DNA of 9,905 nt, taken from positions 1 to 9,905 of the forward strand of contig DEIJ01000028.1 of the NCBI GenBank assembly GCA_002352365.1, written 5' to 3'. The notes under the pieces were generated by a model. It saw only the letters and a program-made list of their open reading frames with translations, did no database searches and was not told where the DNA came from. Both the position numbers and the translations under genes were made by a program. Origin of the DNA: Dehalococcoidia bacterium UBA2777 (GTDB lineage Bacteria > Chloroflexota > Dehalococcoidia > UBA2247 > UBA2777). Of this stretch, positions 7,237 through 9,905 are shown piece by piece. Position 1 is the first letter of the stretch. Each line of letters opens with the position of its first letter.

Positions 7237-7274
7237 CCGGGGGGTGGGAAGGTGACTTCCCATCCCTACCGGAC
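7237..7274 (+). ncRNA. Group II intron domain VI with branch-point adenosine
   Basis: A long stem pairs GGGTGGGAAG with CTTCCCATCCC around a GTGA loop, and CCGG pairs with CCGG at the base. The TA left unpaired in between puts an adenosine at 7268 as the probable branch point, six bases before the proposed intron end at 7274. This fits the usual distance of seven to eight nucleotides counted from the 3' splice site. Confidence 0.7.
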
Positions 7275-7485
7275 CCACTACCACCCGGGGCAGGGCTGGC
7301 ATACACACAGACATAAACACCAGGCAGCAGTTATGCTAAGCCTTGTGGGGCTGGCTTCATTTGCTTTCATTCTAGGTTTTGCCCATAAGGAGGAAATTGC
7401 CCTGCCGCTCTAGTAGCCAGCGGTCTCAATACGTGGGTACTTATGGTTAGGGGCTGGTCTGCTGGTGGTGATGGCCATTTTCTAG
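7275..7485 (+). pseudogene. NicO-like nickel/cobalt transporter, C-terminal remnant
   Basis: Reading in frame from the predicted 3' splice site gives HYHPGQGWHTHRHKHQ, then AAVMLSLVGLASFAFILG, then FAHKEEIALPL and two adjacent stops (7411-7416). The same frame resumes YLWLGAGLLVVMAIF before a third stop at 7483-7485. A His-rich cytoplasmic loop, a hydrophobic helix ending GFAH-x-EE, and a final helix YL-x-x-x-x-AGLLVVMAI are the order seen in NicO/RcnA-type nickel-cobalt transporters as I remember them. The region between the two hydrophobic parts is shorter than expected, so a deletion is likely besides the stops. Only the C-terminal half is visible; nothing equivalent to the N-terminal helices was found before the intron. 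The family call is tentative; pseudogene status is clear from the in-frame stops. Confidence 0.55.
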
Positions 7486-7519
7486 TGGTCTTTTGGTAGC
7501 AACTGGCCATATTGTCACA

Positions 7520-7882
7520 CTATCCGAAAAGCCTTTTCTCTCTGACCTCATTCGGCAGGTGCGAGCTGAGAAGACCAAAAAGGAGCACTATACTCAAGAA
7601 GATGGCGTCATAGCGGCCGATAATAGAGCCAATAATTAAAAGCAGCACCTTTGCCCAGGTCAATATCCCCTCGGTAACAGTGAGCCACTCAAACCCGTCC
7701 TTGTAGAGCTCTCTTACCGTGAGCAATACCCCGGAAGCAACTGCCAGTGTAGGGAAAACTGCCGTCGGATGAGTGCCCAATATGGCAGCACCGTACCAGA
7801 CAGAGAAGCCGGCGAAGTGAAGCGCCAGCAGAACCAGCTTAATCGGCTTGTCATATGGAATTTGCCGTTTGGTTGTCGGCAT
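7520..7882 (-). CDS. Small membrane protein of unknown function, third gene of the PadR operon
   Basis: The ATG at 7882 is preceded by AAAGGAGA with suitable spacing, giving 120 residues; the longer open frame starting at 8014 overlaps the upstream exchanger and has no such site. I do not recognise the family. Four hydrophobic segments are visible: about 14-35 (IKLVLLALHFAGFSVWYGAA), 41-57, 68-88 and 90-107, with a basic N-terminus (MPTTKRQ) and basic C-terminus (NEVREKRLFG). The first segment, with H22, W29 and Y30, recalls short heme- or copper-related membrane proteins, but no metal ligand set is convincing. The gene follows the exchanger by 28 bases on the same strand, so it is probably cotranscribed and may be an accessory subunit of it. 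That is inference from position only. Confidence 0.8.
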   Translation of the reverse strand: MPTTKRQIPYDKPIKLVLLALHFAGFSVWYGAAILGTHPTAVFPTLAVASGVLLTVRELYKDGFEWLTVTEGILTWAKVLLLIIGSIIGRYDAIFLSIVLLFGLLSSHLPNEVREKRLFG

Positions 7883-7910
7883 TGTTCTCCTTTCCCGTTC
7901 CAATAAGCGC

Positions 7911-8858
7911 CTAGAGGAGGTAGCCCGGCAGGACAAAGCCAAGGTATAAGAGCACCAGGAGGGCGCCAGCCCATCGGGGCACGCTCCTTGTTGCCATAAA
8001 CACCGAGATGACAATCACTGTGCCCAGGCAGAAGGGAAGGTAGAAGGTCAGTGTCTGTGTGTCTACCGGCACGGGGCGCACCAGGGCAATAATGCCGGCA
8101 TTGAACAGGAAAAACGCAAGGATGGAACCGGCGACATTGCCAAAGGTTATCTCCGCCCTTCCCTTTCTGGCGGCGGGAATCTCCCTGGCCAGCTCCTCAA
8201 TGCTTACCAGGAAGGCGAGGATGGTCATGCCGAAGACGGTATCGGAGAGGTCGACTTGGCCAATGATGACCTCGGCACCCCTAACCAGCATCTCACTGCC
8301 GGCGATGATAGCGGCCAGCGACAGAACGAGCAGGCCGAGCGATTTCCACTTGCTCAACTCATCTGTCTCCTCTAGGGTCTCGGCAACCTCACCAGCCGGC
8401 TTGATGTCCAGCCCCCTCCGGCTCAGGAAGAGAAGATAAACCGCTGAGAGCGCAAAACCGATGAGCAGAATGGCCCCATCTGCTCTGGATAGCTGGCTGT
8501 CGAAAGCCAGTATGCTGGTGAGGAGCACCGCCAGAATCGGTACGACGAGGACCCGCTTCGGCGCCTGCTCGAACTGCATCGGGGCGATCAGCGCTGTTAT
8601 GCCGAAGGCAAGGGCAATAGCCACCATCGCTGCCCCGATGACGGAGCCAAGGGCAATGCCAGCCACCCCCTCAAAGGAGCCCACGGCACCCACCGCCAGA
8701 TTTTCGGGGTCAAAGCCGATAAAGATAACACTGACCAGAAAGGCGGAGATACCGAAGCCTACCGAGGTGCCCACGGCTCCCTTGACTAGCTTCTCGGCAA
8801 AGTAGATAACCAGCCCCAGACCAACAATAAATAATACCACGGCTGAAGCTACATTCAT
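7911..8858 (-). CDS. CaCA-type cation exchanger, atypical (Na+/Ca2+ antiporter-like)
   Basis: A 315-residue, almost wholly hydrophobic inner-membrane protein with about ten helices in two homologous halves split by an acidic loop (about 153-170, GEVAETLEETDELSKW). The two alpha-repeats are recognisable: GFGISAFLVSVIFIGFDPENL (34-54) with GIALGSVIGA (67-76), and SDTVFGMTILAFLVSIEELA (205-224) with ITFGNVAGS (237-245). In typical members each repeat carries G-T-S-x-P-E plus GNVxGSNIFN. Here the first reads GFDPEN (E52 kept) and the second LVSIEE (E221/E222 kept), while Asn of the first GN is Ser72 and the GSN triad is lost. Acidic positions remain, so transport of a cation is likely, but the ion may not be Ca2+. 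Start ATG 8858 has GAGGAGG overlapping the stop of padR 12 bases upstream, suggesting translational coupling. Confidence 0.8.
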   Translation of the reverse strand: MNVASAVVLFIVGLGLVIYFAEKLVKGAVGTSVGFGISAFLVSVIFIGFDPENLAVGAVGSFEGVAGIALGSVIGAAMVAIALAFGITALIAPMQFEQAPKRVLVVPILAVLLTSILAFDSQLSRADGAILLIGFALSAVYLLFLSRRGLDIKPAGEVAETLEETDELSKWKSLGLLVLSLAAIIAGSEMLVRGAEVIIGQVDLSDTVFGMTILAFLVSIEELAREIPAARKGRAEITFGNVAGSILAFFLFNAGIIALVRPVPVDTQTLTFYLPFCLGTVIVISVFMATRSVPRWAGALLVLLYLGFVLPGYLL

Positions 8859-8870
8859 CTGCCAACCTCC

Positions 8871-9182
8871 TCACGACTGTCTGTTCTCAAGCACCTCCTC
8901 CACCAGCTCCCTGATTTTGCCTCTAGCCTCATTAAGCACTGCCAGGCCATGTTCGGTTATGGTGTAGTATTTCCTTACCTTTCCTGCCACGGCCTCTGGG
9001 TGCTGTTCCAGGTAACCTTCTCTTTTCAGACGGTGCAGAGTGGGGTAAAGGGTTCCTGGACCCAGGTGATAGCCATGCCGCTTCAGCTCATCCGTTATCT
9101 CGGCACCGAAGATAGGGCTCTTAGAAGCATGGTAAAGGATATGAACCTTAACAAACCCCAGAAAGAATTCTCTGTCCAGCAT
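8871..9182 (-). CDS. PadR-family winged-helix transcriptional regulator
   Basis: A 103-residue DNA-binding repressor of the short PadR type. Residues 9-50 form the helix-turn-helix: LGFVKVHILYHASKSPIFGAEI, then LGPGTLYPTLHRLKREGYL (40-58), the family's most conserved block. The beta wing is GKVRKYYTITEHG (67-79) and a C-terminal helix (83-100) serves dimerisation. Short PadR proteins usually sense a small molecule and repress adjacent transporter genes and themselves. The gene leads an operon with the exchanger and the small membrane protein. It starts at ATG 9182 about 30 bases behind a promoter whose -10 overlaps a palindrome, so autoregulation is likely. The ligand is unknown. The ribosome site is weak (AGCAGG, 9 bases upstream). 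Confidence 0.93.
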   Translation of the reverse strand: MLDREFFLGFVKVHILYHASKSPIFGAEITDELKRHGYHLGPGTLYPTLHRLKREGYLEQHPEAVAGKVRKYYTITEHGLAVLNEARGKIRELVEEVLENRQS

Positions 9183-9197
9183 GATAATGCCTGCTGA

Positions 9198-9225
9198 TAT
9201 TGTATAACGATATTATAATACGATA
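9198..9225. promoter_or_regulatory. 28-bp imperfect palindrome, probable PadR operator
   Basis: The arms TATTGTAT (9198-9205) and ATACGATA (9218-9225) match as reverse complements at seven of eight positions, with further matches towards an ATAT centre. It covers the -10 region of the padR promoter and ends 16 bases before the padR start. PadR sites are typically such AT-rich palindromes of two half-sites. Confidence 0.6.
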
Positions 9226-9243
9226 CTAAACTTTGGTTGTCAA
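9215..9243 (-). promoter_or_regulatory. Sigma-70 promoter of the padR operon
   Basis: Read on the minus strand, TTGACA (9243-9238) is a perfect -35 and TATTAT (9220-9215) a five-of-six -10, separated by exactly 17 bases. The expected start of transcription is near 9208, about 25 bases before the padR ATG. A perfect TATAAT also lies at 9217-9212 but with a 20-base spacer. Confidence 0.75.
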
Positions 9244-9337
9244 GATGCCTGCGAGTTATCGGGGCTTTTCTCTCGCAAAGACCGCCAAGAAGGGTTAGTG
9301 CTTTGTTACGCCTATTTTTAAGGTTTGCTTCTATTAA

Positions 9338-9593
9338 ACTAAGTGTGACAGAGCACTAGTGGTAATGGCAATACCGCGAAATTATCTTTAAGGGAATTGT
9401 AGAGATTACCAAAGACTTCCATCTGGATATTAGTGAAGCTGCCCTTTCGGTCACAGCCTATATGCTGCCTTTCGGTCTATTCACGCTTCTTTTCGAACCT
9501 TTGGCTGATCGATATGGTAAAGCCCAAATAATTAGTTTAGCTGGTTTTGTAACAGCCATATTTAGTGCTCTTAGCGCAATAGCCTGGGGCTGA
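9338..9593 (+). pseudogene. MFS transporter, N-terminal remnant
   Basis: From 9366 the frame reads WQYREIIFKGIVEITKDFHL, then DISEAALSVTAYMLPFGLFT, then LLFEPLADRYGKAQIISLAG and a hydrophobic helix ending AIAWG-TGA at 9591. The pattern SE-x-x-L-x-V-T-A-Y-x-L-P-F, then P-L-A-D-R-Y-G-K at the cytoplasmic loop 2-3, is the A-motif region of major facilitator superfamily drug or sugar transporters. In another frame just upstream (9338-9379) RALVVMAIPR looks like the end of the first helix, so there is a probable frameshift near 9372-9380. Only the first three helices out of twelve are present; the rest is cut off where the transposase fragment region begins. Confidence 0.7.
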
Positions 9594-9653
9594 TCTCGTT
9601 CAGATAGATGGATGACACATAAAGTATGAGAGGGTTGTATAATGGCTGCACTA

Positions 9654-9767
9654 TGAAGGAAAGAGCGCCCTTCCTGGTGAGAGCCATTCAAGTAGATGGT
9701 GGCTCGGAATTTGAGGCAGTCTTTGAGGAAGAGTGCCAAAGGCGAAACATCAGGCTCTGGGTTACTT
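9654..9767 (+). pseudogene. DDE transposase fragment (integrase core)
   Basis: The ATG at 9654 opens MKERAPFLVRAIQVDGGSEF, then EAVFEEECQRRNIRLWVT and a stop at 9765-9767. AIQVDGGSEF-x-x-x-F-E-x-x-C matches the second catalytic aspartate block of integrase-core transposases, where normally LPPRSPKLNG-x-V-E follows. Both flanking parts are missing. It differs from the left-edge fragment, so a second element is probable. A TATAAT hexamer lies upstream at 9638-9643 but without a suitable -35. Confidence 0.7.
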
Positions 9768-9821
9768 AACTCCACTCCAGTTTTTGGAGCAGTGGGAAGA
9801 AAATCAAAGAAAGGAGGTGAT

Positions 9822-9884
9822 GTGTCACTAAGGTACTGGACACCGCACAAAATGGGATTGATTCGCAATGAAAGATTTGAGTAA
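9822..9884 (+). CDS. Hypothetical 20-residue ORF behind a perfect Shine-Dalgarno sequence
   Basis: AAGGAGGTGAT at 9811-9821, the full complement of the 16S rRNA 3' end, is followed by GTG 9822 and the peptide VSLRYWTPHKMGLIRNERFE before TAA at 9882-9884. A competing ATG at 9820 gives only three codons. The peptide could be a translational leader for a gene beyond the window: GGAGGA at 9900-9905 looks like another ribosome site at the edge. Alternatively it is the surviving 5' end of a decayed gene. No family resemblance was recognised, and translation is uncertain. Confidence 0.3.
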   Translation: MSLRYWTPHKMGLIRNERFE

Positions 9885-9905
9885 AATAAGGAGTCCATTG
9901 GAGGA

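Larger units (their letters stand above)
5384..7274 (+). mobile_element. Group II intron, apparently complete
   Basis: The 5' boundary is set by GTGCGCC at 5384, matching the group II GTGYG consensus. The 3' part has a domain V hairpin at 7201-7233, then a domain VI stem (about 7237-7272) with a bulged A at 7268 and an end at GAC (7272-7274), matching the AY consensus. The 1891-base element carries its reverse transcriptase/maturase ORF in the domain IV position, the stop lying 34 bases before domain V. Bases 5384 to about 5750 would form domains I-III. The RT resembles the endonuclease-lacking bacterial intron proteins. Group II introns are self-splicing ribozymes that move by retrohoming with their protein. 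The 3' end could be a few bases later (7277-7278); 7274 gives the best match to consensus and to the flanking frame. EBS/IBS pairing was not resolved. Confidence 0.85.

Noticed and set aside
7471..7510. ATGGCCA / TGGCCAT inverted repeat as terminator of the PadR operon
   Set aside because: Seven-base arms with a 26-base loop and no T-run on the minus strand; not convincing as a terminator.
9638..9643. TATAAT as promoter of the right-hand transposase fragment
   Set aside because: No -35 hexamer at 16-18 bases upstream; likely chance in an AT-rich stretch.
9458..9898. 146-codon frame on the minus strand at the right edge
   Set aside because: It is antisense to the MFS and transposase remnants and has no recognisable motif.

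Overview
The window looks like an accessory, mobile-element-rich stretch of a bacterial chromosome. Codon use and the dnaK, dnaJ and transporter sequences fit an anaerobic environmental bacterium. My best guess is a Chloroflexota/Dehalococcoidia-type genome, from the general look of DnaK, the PadR/exchanger genes and the DDE transposases. That is an impression, not a demonstrated assignment. Several genes are remnants, which suggests repeated insertion and decay.

Layout, left to right. (1) 2-409 (+): 3' end of an integrase-core (DDE) transposase, cut by the window edge. (2) 410-602: short AT-rich spacer with two perfect 11-bp inverted repeats and an 11-bp tandem repeat. (3) 603-1541 (+): complete metallo-beta-lactamase-fold hydrolase. 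(4) 1542-1981: no intact gene. It holds a perfect 17-bp palindrome and, 34 bases after it, the first 23 codons of a broken alpha/beta-hydrolase. (5) 4947-1982 (-): dnaK followed by a zinc-finger-less dnaJ (CbpA type), a chaperone operon without grpE or hrcA in view. (6) 4948-5383: non-coding region upstream of dnaK, also forming the 5' flank of the next element. (7) 5384-about 7274 (+): an apparently complete group II intron with GTGCG 5' end, reverse transcriptase/maturase ORF in domain IV, domain V hairpin and domain VI. (8) 7275-7485 (+): remnant of a NicO-like nickel/cobalt transporter with a histidine-rich loop, starting exactly at the predicted 3' splice site. (9) 9182-7520 (-): three-gene operon of a PadR-type repressor, an atypical CaCA-type cation exchanger and a 120-residue membrane protein. 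It is driven by a near-consensus sigma-70 promoter whose -10 lies inside a 28-bp imperfect palindrome. (10) 9338-9905 (+): decayed MFS transporter N-terminus, a fragment of a second DDE transposase, and a tiny ORF behind a perfect Shine-Dalgarno sequence.

How the parts work together. DnaK and DnaJ form a protein-folding pair. The PadR operon reads as a self-regulated ion-transport unit. The intron is the only element that looks intact as a mobile element; the transposases, NicO, MFS and hydrolase pieces are debris. I found no rRNA, tRNA, CRISPR array or obvious new defence system. The most interesting signals are the intron in the His-rich transporter remnant, the PadR promoter/operator, and the exchanger with altered ion-binding motifs.
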